DNA of 64,000 bases from Thalassomonas haliotis (lineage in GTDB: Bacteria > Pseudomonadota > Gammaproteobacteria > Enterobacterales > Alteromonadaceae): positions 806,001 through 870,000 of the forward strand of contig NZ_CP059693.1 in the NCBI RefSeq assembly GCF_028657945.1, given 5' to 3'. The translations under genes were made by a program, and so were the position numbers. The notes beneath the pieces were generated by a model. That model was not told the DNA's origin. It worked only from the letters and a program-made list of their open reading frames with translations, and made no database searches. The first letter of the stretch is position 1; the number at the start of each line of letters is the position of its first letter. Of this stretch, positions 29,001-35,790 are shown piece by piece.

Positions 29001-31275
29001 CGCCACGGCCGTCTTCAATGGCATAGGTAAAGGAGTCGCTGCCGAAGAAATCTTCATCCGGGGTATAGGTAAATAAACCGTCCTCCGTCAGGGTCAGGCT
29101 GCCGTTAGTGACATCGCTGATGACGCCGGTGACCACCAGGGGATCGTTTTCAGGGTCGGTATCGTTTTCCAGCACGCCGGGCAAGCTATTGCCGTCAACA
29201 ATTAAAGGGCTGCTTTGTGCCGTTTGATAGTTGTCGCCGTTGGCAACGGGATCTGTGTTGATGACGGCAACCGAAATGCTGACGCTTGCCTGTGCCGTGC
29301 CTCCCCGGCCGTCGCTGATGGCATAAACAAAGGTATCTGTGCCGGTGAAATCATCAGCCGGGGTGTAGGTGAAAAAGCCGTTGCTTGCGATATTTAGTTC
29401 ACCGTGATTGGGAGCTGTTATCAGCGGCAGTTGCAGGATCAGCTCATCATTATCGGCATCGGAGTCGTTTGCCAGTAACCCGGGCAGCTCATTGCCATCC
29501 ACCACTAAAGCGGTACTTTTGTCTGTGGCGTAGCTGTCGCTTACGGCTATGGGGGGAGTGTTGTCGGCGCCAACCGTGATGGTGACGCTGGCCTGGGCGG
29601 TGCCGCCCCGGCCGTCTTCAATGGCATAAACAAAGCTATCGGTGCCGGTAAAATTGCCGTTGGCAATATAAGTGAAAAACCCCTCGCTATCTATGGTCAG
29701 GGTGCCGTTGTCAACATTGTCTATCAGGCTTGGCTGGAGCACAAGGGGATCGCCGTCGGGGTCGTTGTCGTTTGCCAGCACCCCGGGCAGGGCACTGCCG
29801 TCAACCACTAAACTGGTATTGATGGCGATACCGTAATTGTCGCTGACGGCCAGCGGTGCGCTATTGATGTTTTCAACGCTGACCGTGACCAAAGCGGTGC
29901 CGACTTCCCCTTGCGGGTCTATCAGCTGGTAACGAAAGCTGTCTTCGCCGGTAAAGTCTTCCCCCGGACGATAAACAAAGCTGCCGTCATTGTTTAAGAT
30001 CAGCTCGCCAAAATCGGGTGCAGTGACCGGGCTGGTGTTTACCGTTAAGCTCTCGCTGTCGATATCGCTGTCGTTGGCCATCAAGCCCGGGGCCGGCACA
30101 AACAGGGCCTGGTTTCTCGCGATATTATAACTGTCGGCGAGTGCCAGCGGCGGGTCGTTGACCGCCAGCAGGCTAAGGCTGACTTCGGCCCGGGCAAAAC
30201 CGCCCTGGCCGTCCTGGACCTGGTAGATAAAACTGTCGCTGCCGGTAAAATTTTCCGGTGGATAGTAGCTGAAGTTGCCGTTGGCGAACAGCTCAAGGTC
30301 GCCATAAAAAGGCGGCTCTACCGGTAACAGGGATAAAGTGAGCGGGTTTTGCTCATTGTCTATGTCGTTGACCAGCAGGTTTCCCCGGATTTCATTGTCT
30401 TCATCCGCTTCAAAATTGTCGTTCACCGGTTCGGGCGGGGTATTTTCCTGGCCGGTTGGCGGATCTAAGCGGATTTCGCTGCTAAAGGCGCTCTCCCCGC
30501 TGCTGTCGATACCCGTAACCAGCAGGTAATAACTGACTTCGCTGTTTAAACCGGTGAAGGTTTGCGGCGGCCCGCTCACCGCCAGCAGGGCTTGTCCTTC
30601 ACTGAGAGAAGTAAAGTTATCCCGGTTAACGCCCGACTCGGCCGCCAGGTAAAGGTTATATCTGAATAGCTGGTTATTGGTTTGCCAGTTTGCGCTGATA
30701 CTGGCCCCCTGAGTTTGACGCTCGGCACTCACTGCTGCAATTTGCCGTCTTTGCCAGTTGACGGTAACGCTGTCCAGCTGCAGCTGGTTGCCGTTTAAGT
30801 CTTTGCTCCATAAGCCTAAAGTCACCGGGCCGGAAAACAGGCCGAAATCTGCCGGGTTGATATCGGTTTCGGTTTTATCAAAGGCGGTGCCGTTGCAGCT
30901 GGCCTGGCTATCACAAAGGTATAACAGCTGTTGTTGCTGGTTAAAGCTGACGGCGACAGAGGCCAGGCCATCGGGATCCTCTACCTCTACCGCAAGCAGC
31001 AGGTTGCCGTCGAAGGTTTCATTGTTTAGCGGGTGGCTGAAGCCGCCGCTGGCATTAAGGGTGGCGGTATTTACTACGGCTTTGGCGGCGGCCGATTCGT
31101 TATTCTGGCCGTTGCGGTTAAAGCTTGGCCTGATCACAGGATCGGCAACCGGTGTGATTACCGGCTCAGTGACCGGTTCCGCCTGTTTGTCTGAGCCTGA
31201 GTTGCAGCCGGTTAATAGCGCAAAGACAAGGAACAGCAGGTTTAACTTTAAAAAAAAGGTGTTATTGCTGAGCAT
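26068..31275 (-). CDS. Giant repeat lipoprotein (Ig/cadherin-like repeats plus propeller-like C-terminus)
   Basis: 1735 residues. A lipoprotein signal ends in LLTGC (Cys24), and Asn at +2 favours the outer membrane. After a fibronectin-III-like region (about 60-275) come about nine tandem repeats of about 95 residues (about 280-1165) of the Big_9/VCBS-Ig type, each with NDxDxDxD-like calcium motifs and a FTYTPxxDFTGxDSFxY core. The C-terminal third (about 1170-1735) has about ten repeats of roughly 45 residues (GVSWSLLSS..., IVVGENG-TITTSSDG-W) typical of YCF48/BNR-like propellers. It is likely a calcium-stiffened stalk with a ligand-binding head. It lies between a FecR gene (15 bp upstream) and the hydrolase gene (1 bp downstream), in an operon with a Slam-like barrel. 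Confidence 0.88.
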   Translation of the reverse strand: MLSNNTFFLKLNLLFLVFALLTGCNSGSDKQAEPVTEPVITPVADPVIRPSFNRNGQNNESAAAKAVVNTATLNASGGFSHPLNNETFDGNLLLAVEVEDPDGLASVAVSFNQQQQLLYLCDSQASCNGTAFDKTETDINPADFGLFSGPVTLGLWSKDLNGNQLQLDSVTVNWQRRQIAAVSAERQTQGASISANWQTNNQLFRYNLYLAAESGVNRDNFTSLSEGQALLAVSGPPQTFTGLNSEVSYYLLVTGIDSSGESAFSSEIRLDPPTGQENTPPEPVNDNFEADEDNEIRGNLLVNDIDNEQNPLTLSLLPVEPPFYGDLELFANGNFSYYPPENFTGSDSFIYQVQDGQGGFARAEVSLSLLAVNDPPLALADSYNIARNQALFVPAPGLMANDSDIDSESLTVNTSPVTAPDFGELILNNDGSFVYRPGEDFTGEDSFRYQLIDPQGEVGTALVTVSVENINSAPLAVSDNYGIAINTSLVVDGSALPGVLANDNDPDGDPLVLQPSLIDNVDNGTLTIDSEGFFTYIANGNFTGTDSFVYAIEDGRGGTAQASVTITVGADNTPPIAVSDSYATDKSTALVVDGNELPGLLANDSDADNDELILQLPLITAPNHGELNIASNGFFTYTPADDFTGTDTFVYAISDGRGGTAQASVSISVAVINTDPVANGDNYQTAQSSPLIVDGNSLPGVLENDTDPENDPLVVTGVISDVTNGSLTLTEDGLFTYTPDEDFFGSDSFTYAIEDGRGGTAQASVQITVNAVNFPPLAQDDDITLDEDEVIIIDVLLNDSDQDGDTLTVTLDSLQTNHGELSLADNKLSYTPTPDFNGIDSFSYFIDDGHDHNVSAIVTLTINPVNDAPLAEDDDVQVITGSSTNLDVLANDKDIEGDPLAITGITGGSGTITILADNTLNYVPASDETEDSFNYEVADGNGGVSSGKVTVTISGVIQAPTAVNDFFSLAQDTVLVADNSPVEDLLNNDINPEGDNLTVTLLSNVANGVLNLSTDGTFSYTPNAGFTGSDSFIYQLSDSKGNTDNANVSITVFVNNQPEAKPDDYHLRANTNITVDNVSWPVPLANDSDIDGDAITYQGVVAGVEKGILTINSDSSFTYTPDTDFSGSDSFLYFIKDSAGVQSRALATLSVEEISWWGDHSLPNLPPLDFNHLSFDGSHYYLLADHNTFTSKDATNWEHAYHEQLTSLTAATAGNTLLSPGVTTRVAVGKAGSVFISQQSSASPQDDGVWVERQISVDVAMQDIIFTGSEFIAAGLQKVMFSLDGVNWTPSVPNSAEVFHGLNFDLNTLVIVGENGTIETSSDGSNWTIRSSGTSEHLYDIAGNGTDLLVAVGGNGVVLNSSDGLSWLPVTSTTSANLYAVEYGNGLYMAVGDTGTVITSSDGVSWSLLSSLGSDALNDVIWDGGKFIVAGDNSQLLGSSDASTFNQVDTGDHNNFNGIAYGNGTVIRAGSDSVFWLSNDAISWSSSTSTLPGTINQVEFFNNAFIAVGDNGLVMTSSTGSVWSTLSVPTGENLQDIFWYQGLDTSSNPFSLYVIVGENGLMMTSSDGITWLVETLPAGTVPGEHLYGISHDDNAFVAVGQNGKILHRDNTAAPGGTTWTDNHSNSGFGQLNDLDYDGGKAIIVGDNGVIVTGSSSGSFSQLGTGFSDNLNTITYNNGNYISLGDLGATYTSVDGVTWISAFAGSGENLNDVIINNDDIYAVGDKGSFIRGQDHF

Positions 31276-31290
31276 AAGGGCTTTCCGGTG

Positions 31291-32673
31291 TTAAGGGGTT
31301 TCTGACAATAAATAGCTGCCGGCGGCATTGACGGCGCTGTTTTCCTGCTCTGCCAGGGAAAAGTCGCCGATGATTTCACTGGCATTGTTTAACAGCAAGC
31401 CGTTGATTTCTCCCCGGGCCAGGGCGTTGCCGTGGCTGGCAAAATTGACTTTCATGTCCAGCTCTTGTGTGCCGATAATACCGTTAAAGGCCGCGAACCA
31501 CTCGCCGCCGTTATCGCTAAAGGACAGTTGCCCCTGAGTTACCCGGGCAGTATCAAAATTTATCGACATCGACAGCTTTAAGTCGCTGAATTGGCCGCCA
31601 GAGCCGGTAAGGTGAAATTCGTTCAGCTGGTTAAATTCCACCAGGCCGCTGCGCGATGCGATCACCTCGGGTGAGGTAGGTTCAAGCGAGCCCCAGGTTT
31701 CATCATTATCGACCCAGCTTTCGCCGGAAAGATCAAATTCAGGGTCGACATCGCTGCCGTAGGAGCTTTGCGGCTCGGCTGTGTCCAGGCTTTCGCTGAC
31801 ACCAAGGGTTAACTCCTGTGTTTGCTCCCGGCTTTCACTTTGTTCTGCGTTGCCTGCTGGCGCTGTTGTAGTGCTTGCCGTCAGGCTCTGTTGCTGTTTG
31901 CCCGCCTCTTGCTCTCCTTGGTTTTGCTGGCTTTCTTCTGCCGCGGCTTCTTGCTGGCTTTCTTCTGCCGCGGCTTCTTGCTGGCTTTCTTCTTCGTCGG
32001 CTGCGGCAGCGGGAATGGCTTTACTGTGCCCTTTGGTAAACACCTTAGGCACCTCCAGGGTGAAATTGACCGCACCGTCCGGCAGGACCTGGGCAAAGGC
32101 ATTGGCTTCGTCGTGGCCCAGGCTAAAATTTTGCGGCTGCGGCCCTGTGGTTACCCGGACATCGATATTGCCCTGCCACACCGCCAGAAAGAGCGAGCCT
32201 TTGTCCATTTCCACTTCATAGTGGGTGCCGCGTACGCCAATGCTGGCCACCGGCGTTTTCAGCTGATATTGCTTGCTGCTGTTTTTCAGGGCCCCGGTGA
32301 CGGTGCGCAGGCCGCCTTTGAGCAGCTCTATGCTGACGCTGTCTTTTTTGTCTTTGCGGTTAAACCGGTAGTCTAAAATCGCCACCTGGGTATGCGGCTG
32401 CAATGACAGCAGGCCGCCGTCGGCCATACGGATCTGGGTATTGCTTAAGGCGCCGGTACTGACGGTATCCTGTACATAAATGGGAGAGCGCCTTTTCAGG
32501 GGGCGCTCCCGGGCATTTTGCCTGGCAATTACCCGTCCGCGGGCCACTATGGTCTTGCCGGCATTGACCTGGGGTTCGGCGGAATGGGCCACTTGTGTTG
32601 CAACCGGTAGCGTGAGTAATAAGGCGCAGCCTGTCAGGGAAAACAAAACAGCATAGGTCTTGATGAGCTTCAT
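31291..32673 (-). CDS. FecR-domain periplasmic protein
   Basis: 460 residues from the ATG at 32673 (AAAAGGAAAAG upstream), with a signal peptide. The FecR domain (about 40-170) is clear: VARGRVIARQN, STGALSNTQIRMADGGLLSL, ELLKGGLRTVTG and TPVASIGVRGTHYEV. A Glu/Gln/Ala-rich linker with 9-residue repeats follows (about 220-290), then a beta-rich C-terminal domain (about 330-460). Unlike classical FecR it has no N-terminal cytoplasmic domain and no sigma factor next to it; this secreted form often pairs with CHASE2 cyclases. It is the second gene of the operon and overlaps no neighbour. Confidence 0.88.
   Translation of the reverse strand: MKLIKTYAVLFSLTGCALLLTLPVATQVAHSAEPQVNAGKTIVARGRVIARQNARERPLKRRSPIYVQDTVSTGALSNTQIRMADGGLLSLQPHTQVAILDYRFNRKDKKDSVSIELLKGGLRTVTGALKNSSKQYQLKTPVASIGVRGTHYEVEMDKGSLFLAVWQGNIDVRVTTGPQPQNFSLGHDEANAFAQVLPDGAVNFTLEVPKVFTKGHSKAIPAAAADEEESQQEAAAEESQQEAAAEESQQNQGEQEAGKQQQSLTASTTTAPAGNAEQSESREQTQELTLGVSESLDTAEPQSSYGSDVDPEFDLSGESWVDNDETWGSLEPTSPEVIASRSGLVEFNQLNEFHLTGSGGQFSDLKLSMSINFDTARVTQGQLSFSDNGGEWFAAFNGIIGTQELDMKVNFASHGNALARGEINGLLLNNASEIIGDFSLAEQENSAVNAAGSYLLSETP
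31924..31993 (-). repeat. 27-bp tandem repeat inside the FecR-domain gene
   Basis: Two full copies and a partial third of a 27-bp unit encode the linker QQEAAAEES. Copies are identical at the DNA level, which suggests recent expansion, and the number may vary between strains. Confidence 0.85.
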
Positions 32674-32686
32674 CGACTTTTCCTTT

Positions 32687-34003
32687 TCAGAAATCATAGC
32701 GAATGGCGCTGGAAACCACCGTTCTGTCGTATTGATATAAAACGAAATTACTTTTGTTATCTAAATAGTTGGCTTTTAACAGCCAGCGCCAGCGCTCGGC
32801 AAAAAGTTGCTGGTAACTGAGCTCGGCGGACCATAAGTTATCGTCCCGGATCTCATCAAACAGCGGATGTATGCCCCGGTATTCAGAGCGGATGTAATTG
32901 ATTCTTGCCGTCAAACTGATGCTGGTGCCGAAATAGCCCCGGGCCTGGTAACCTAGGCCCCATAAATCCCGCCCCAGGTAGTCAAAGGCGGAGTCGTCCG
33001 ATTCTTCTTTACCCAGGGTCAAGGTCAGGCGGTCGCTGACTCCCAATACCGAAATCTGGTACCAGAAGTTGACCAGCAGCTGTTTTTTGTCGAGATCTGC
33101 CTGCTCAAAGGTTTGCTGTGCCAGGATCAGCGAAGCCCCGAATTCATGTTTGTTGAGCTGATAGCTGGCGCTGGTCGATAGGCCAAAGTAATCGAGATAA
33201 TGGCTGTGATCCAGCCAGAAGGGACGGTAAAAAAGATTCAGGTTGGTTTTTATCCGGCTAAATTTTCCCTGCCAGCCACCGGAAATATCGCCGTATAAGC
33301 GGGTCATTTCCGGGTTGTCCTGGTAGTCGGCATAGCTGAATTTTCCCAGGCCATAAAAGCTGTGCTGTTTATTGAGGGGTTTAGAGTAACTGGTTTGTGC
33401 CTGGGTCCGGATAAAAGTGTCTTTCTGCGCCAGGCTAGTATCGAACAGCTGTATCTGTCCCAGTGACGGAATATCGACAAATTCATCGTTAATGCCGCTG
33501 TTGGCATTATCGTCATAACCTATGCCCACTTGGAGCTGGCTGTGCCAGCTGCCGCCGGTGTTTTGCCGGCGCTTTTTGATCAGGGTAAGGAATTTGGCAA
33601 TATCCGGGTATTTGCCCTTTTTGTCCTGAGCTTTAACTTGTTCAAATTCTGTTTTTGCCGCTGCCAGGTTACCGCTTGCAAAATAACTGCCTGCCAGGGC
33701 ATAGCGGGCCTCCAGCCACTTTGGATAATCATATAATACCCGCTCCAGGGCAAAGATGGCCCTGTGGTGCTCGCGCATGCTTTGGGCGGCCAGGGCAAAG
33801 GCAAAATCAAAGCTTGTTTCTCCTTCGTACTCGTTTTGATGCCTTAACGCCAGCTGGTAGGCCTGGTGGTTTTTCTTCTGTTTGAGCAGGGCCAATATTT
33901 TGTCTGCGGCAGGGGGCTGTTGCGAAGCGGCCTGGCCGCAGATGAGGCAAAAGAAGACAAAAAGCAAGATATGCCTGATGTTAAGGTTTTTTCTATCTTC
34001 CAT
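32687..34003 (-). CDS. TPR plus outer-membrane beta-barrel protein, Slam-like (DUF560 type)
   Basis: 438 residues with a signal peptide (about 1-27). An N-terminal TPR region (about 30-145: ALLKQKKNHQAYQLALRHQ, LERVLYDYPKWLEARYALAG, AKTEFEQVK) is followed by a beta-barrel (about 155-438) with alternating aromatic strands and a terminal Phe (SAIRYDF), as in outer-membrane proteins. This layout and length are those of surface lipoprotein assembly modulators. It is first in an operon whose third gene is a 1735-residue lipoprotein, which fits an exporter/cargo pair, but Slam identity is a by-eye call. No clear ribosome site. Other TPR-barrel families are possible. Confidence 0.7.
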   Translation of the reverse strand: MEDRKNLNIRHILLFVFFCLICGQAASQQPPAADKILALLKQKKNHQAYQLALRHQNEYEGETSFDFAFALAAQSMREHHRAIFALERVLYDYPKWLEARYALAGSYFASGNLAAAKTEFEQVKAQDKKGKYPDIAKFLTLIKKRRQNTGGSWHSQLQVGIGYDDNANSGINDEFVDIPSLGQIQLFDTSLAQKDTFIRTQAQTSYSKPLNKQHSFYGLGKFSYADYQDNPEMTRLYGDISGGWQGKFSRIKTNLNLFYRPFWLDHSHYLDYFGLSTSASYQLNKHEFGASLILAQQTFEQADLDKKQLLVNFWYQISVLGVSDRLTLTLGKEESDDSAFDYLGRDLWGLGYQARGYFGTSISLTARINYIRSEYRGIHPLFDEIRDDNLWSAELSYQQLFAERWRWLLKANYLDNKSNFVLYQYDRTVVSSAIRYDF

Positions 34004-34188
34004 GATAACGGGGAAACAATTGTTATTGTTAATAAGCGTTTAGCGCTAAGTATAGTCAGGGGGGAAAATTTCGCGCAGGCAATAGCGGGAAATAATTGAT
34101 GGAAATGTTAATTCCTCCCGGTTAGTTCAGCTTGCGTTCAGTTTACCTGGGGTTAAATAGACTTAAGTTGATAAATCAGGAAGAAAAA

Positions 34189-34983
34189 ATGACCGATATA
34201 AAAAAGATACCCACTAAAAAGTCTATATTCTCCGGCTACCTTTGGTTTTTTGTTTACCTGCTTGTTGCCCTGGCCTGCATTAACCTGGTTTTTGCCACGC
34301 CGACTGTGGCGGCGGAAACTCCAATATCAGAGAAAAGCCGGGTATCCCATAGCAGCGGTAAAATGCTTGGCGCTGAAGCCAGTGCCGACAGTAAAGCGGT
34401 TAAAGCAAAAAATACCGCCACTAACAAGCCCAGAGGGGCGAAAACGGCAAGTGCAGGCTTAACCGCGCTGAACTCGCATGTTGCCCTGTATGATTTTGCC
34501 ATTTTTGATGCCAGCACTGAACTGGCGCGGGACATCGACGGTGACGGTTATTTCAGGGAATTTACCCTGGTCTTTGATGCCGATGTCCAATCCGGGGTGG
34601 CCGAGGTCTATGCCGAAATTTACCTGAGCCGGGACGGCGGCCCCTGGCTGCACCATTTCACCACAGACGTTTTTACCATTGTCGGCGACAGCAGTGAAGA
34701 TCAGTACGAGGTAAACTCTACTCTGGTGGAAGGTTTTCCCAGTGATCATTATGATATTTTGATCGACCTTTATGAGCCCGGTTTTGACGAAATCGTTGCC
34801 ACGTACAGCTCGGATGATAACAATGCCTTATACGCACTGCCGCTGGAAGATGCCAGTTATGATGCCGTTGAGGTGATAGTGGTACATGACGACGACCATG
34901 GCGGCAGCTTTTCCTGGGGTTTGTTGCTGGCCGGTGCCGCGCTGCTGGCGGTACGCCGTAAAATGTCGGCAGTACTCGGATAA
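34189..34983 (+). CDS. GlyGly-CTERM sorted protein
   Basis: 264 residues from the ATG at 34189 (AGGAAGAAAAA just before). An N-terminal hydrophobic segment (about 14-40) acts as signal or anchor. After a low-complexity Ala/Lys/Ser stretch, the mature domain (about 90-235; LYDFAIFDASTEL, RDIDGDGYFREFTLVFDADV) resembles the 'choice-of-anchor H' group. The end is a GlyGly-CTERM signal: DDDHGGSFSWG, a helix (LLLAGAALLAV) and RRK. Rhombosortase-type proteases process such tails; none is in the window. The DIDGDGYF loop looks calcium-binding. It is divergent from the Slam-like operon. Confidence 0.75.
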   Translation: MTDIKKIPTKKSIFSGYLWFFVYLLVALACINLVFATPTVAAETPISEKSRVSHSSGKMLGAEASADSKAVKAKNTATNKPRGAKTASAGLTALNSHVALYDFAIFDASTELARDIDGDGYFREFTLVFDADVQSGVAEVYAEIYLSRDGGPWLHHFTTDVFTIVGDSSEDQYEVNSTLVEGFPSDHYDILIDLYEPGFDEIVATYSSDDNNALYALPLEDASYDAVEVIVVHDDDHGGSFSWGLLLAGAALLAVRRKMSAVLG

Positions 34984-35002
34984 TAGCGGGGTTAATGCAC
35001 TT

Positions 35003-35031
35003 GGCTGACAGTTGCTGTGCCCCTGTCAGCC
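35003..35031 (+). terminator. Hairpin after the GlyGly-CTERM gene
   Basis: A 9-bp perfect stem (GGCTGACAG with CTGTCAGCC) and an 11-base loop, 20 bp past the stop. No T-run follows, so it may be a weak or Rho-assisted terminator. Confidence 0.45.
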
Positions 35032-35140
35032 GCGCCATAGCAGCGGGCCGATATTTCCCTTTAAGTTTGTTGATTGAAAGGCTTGATTAATTTGTAAATT
35101 TTTCTTTAATCGCTTGTTTTGTACCCGGCTTTTTACGATA

Positions 35141-35159
35141 ATAAATGCAAATCATTATT
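35141..35159 (+). promoter_or_regulatory. Probable Fur box upstream of the PepSY cluster
   Basis: 13 of 19 positions match the Fur consensus, with nearly all of the right half (AATCATTATT). It lies 26 bp before the likely start at 35185, in the right place to repress iron-uptake genes when iron is plentiful. Confidence 0.65.
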
Positions 35160-35184
35160 ATTAGCGTGTTTGTCGGGGCCAGTT

Positions 35185-35544
35185 ATGTCGTTCTTGAGTA
35201 TTTCTCTGCTGTGGGTGGGCTGCCTGCTGCCTTATCTTTGTTCCCCGAAACAGCAGTTGATAGATAAACCTTTGCCTAAAGTTTTGGGCTGGTCCGGGTT
35301 TGTGCTGGCGTTGGCATGGACTTTAGTTCAGATGGCGCAGCAACAAGGTTACCTGGTGGCCTCGATATTTGTTTTAGCTTCTGTCATGTGCATGTGGACG
35401 GCCTTAGTGCTGGTTTCTCCCCATATTGCCAAACGTCTGGCCCTGGTTTCATCCCATATTGAAAAGCGTCTGGTGCTGGTGTCTTCCTTAGGCATAGCTT
35501 TCTTTTCGTTAATTGCCATGACAGGGTCATACCATGTGGCCTAA
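35185..35544 (+). CDS. Small inner-membrane protein, DUF3325-like
   Basis: 119 residues from the ATG at 35185, chosen because the earlier in-frame start (35119) is upstream of the Fur box. Three or four membrane helices (ISLLWVGCLLPYL, LGWSGFVLALAWTLVQM, LVASIFVLASVMCMWTALVL, LGIAFFSLIAMTG). It matches the small partner proteins found with PepSY reductases in siderophore uptake operons; the DUF3325 label is tentative. An internal 11-residue duplication (LVSPHIAKRLA / LVSSHIEKRLV) is visible. Its end overlaps the next gene by 11 bp. Confidence 0.6.
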   Translation: MSFLSISLLWVGCLLPYLCSPKQQLIDKPLPKVLGWSGFVLALAWTLVQMAQQQGYLVASIFVLASVMCMWTALVLVSPHIAKRLALVSSHIEKRLVLVSSLGIAFFSLIAMTGSYHVA

Positions 35545-35788
35545 ATCTTTTGCGGCATTTTTTTTCGGCATTATTTTATCCATCAGTTTGATGTTGAACC
35601 TGAACCATTTTCTGCCCCTGGCGGTGGATGTCCGCTTATTGGTCGGCCTGGTGTCGGGGTTTTGTCTCTGGGTGGCGGTAATGATTTATTGCTACAGCCG
35701 CAACAGCGCCAAAGCGGCGGTCTGGGGTTGTAGCAAAACCTTGTTGGCGTCGGGCGCCGTTAATGTTTATTTCTTTGTAGCCGGTTAA
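35534..35788 (+). CDS. Small inner-membrane protein, DUF3649-like
   Basis: 84 residues with three predicted membrane helices (FFFGIILSISLMLNL, LLVGLVSGFCLWVAVMIYC, TLLASGAVNVYFFVAG). Size, helix layout and place between a DUF3325-like gene and a PepSY gene match DUF3649 proteins of iron-siderophore uptake clusters. The start overlaps the preceding gene and its stop is three bases from the next ATG, so all three are co-translated. The exact job in the family is not known. Confidence 0.6.
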   Translation: MWPKSFAAFFFGIILSISLMLNLNHFLPLAVDVRLLVGLVSGFCLWVAVMIYCYSRNSAKAAVWGCSKTLLASGAVNVYFFVAG

Positions 35789-35790
35789 AT

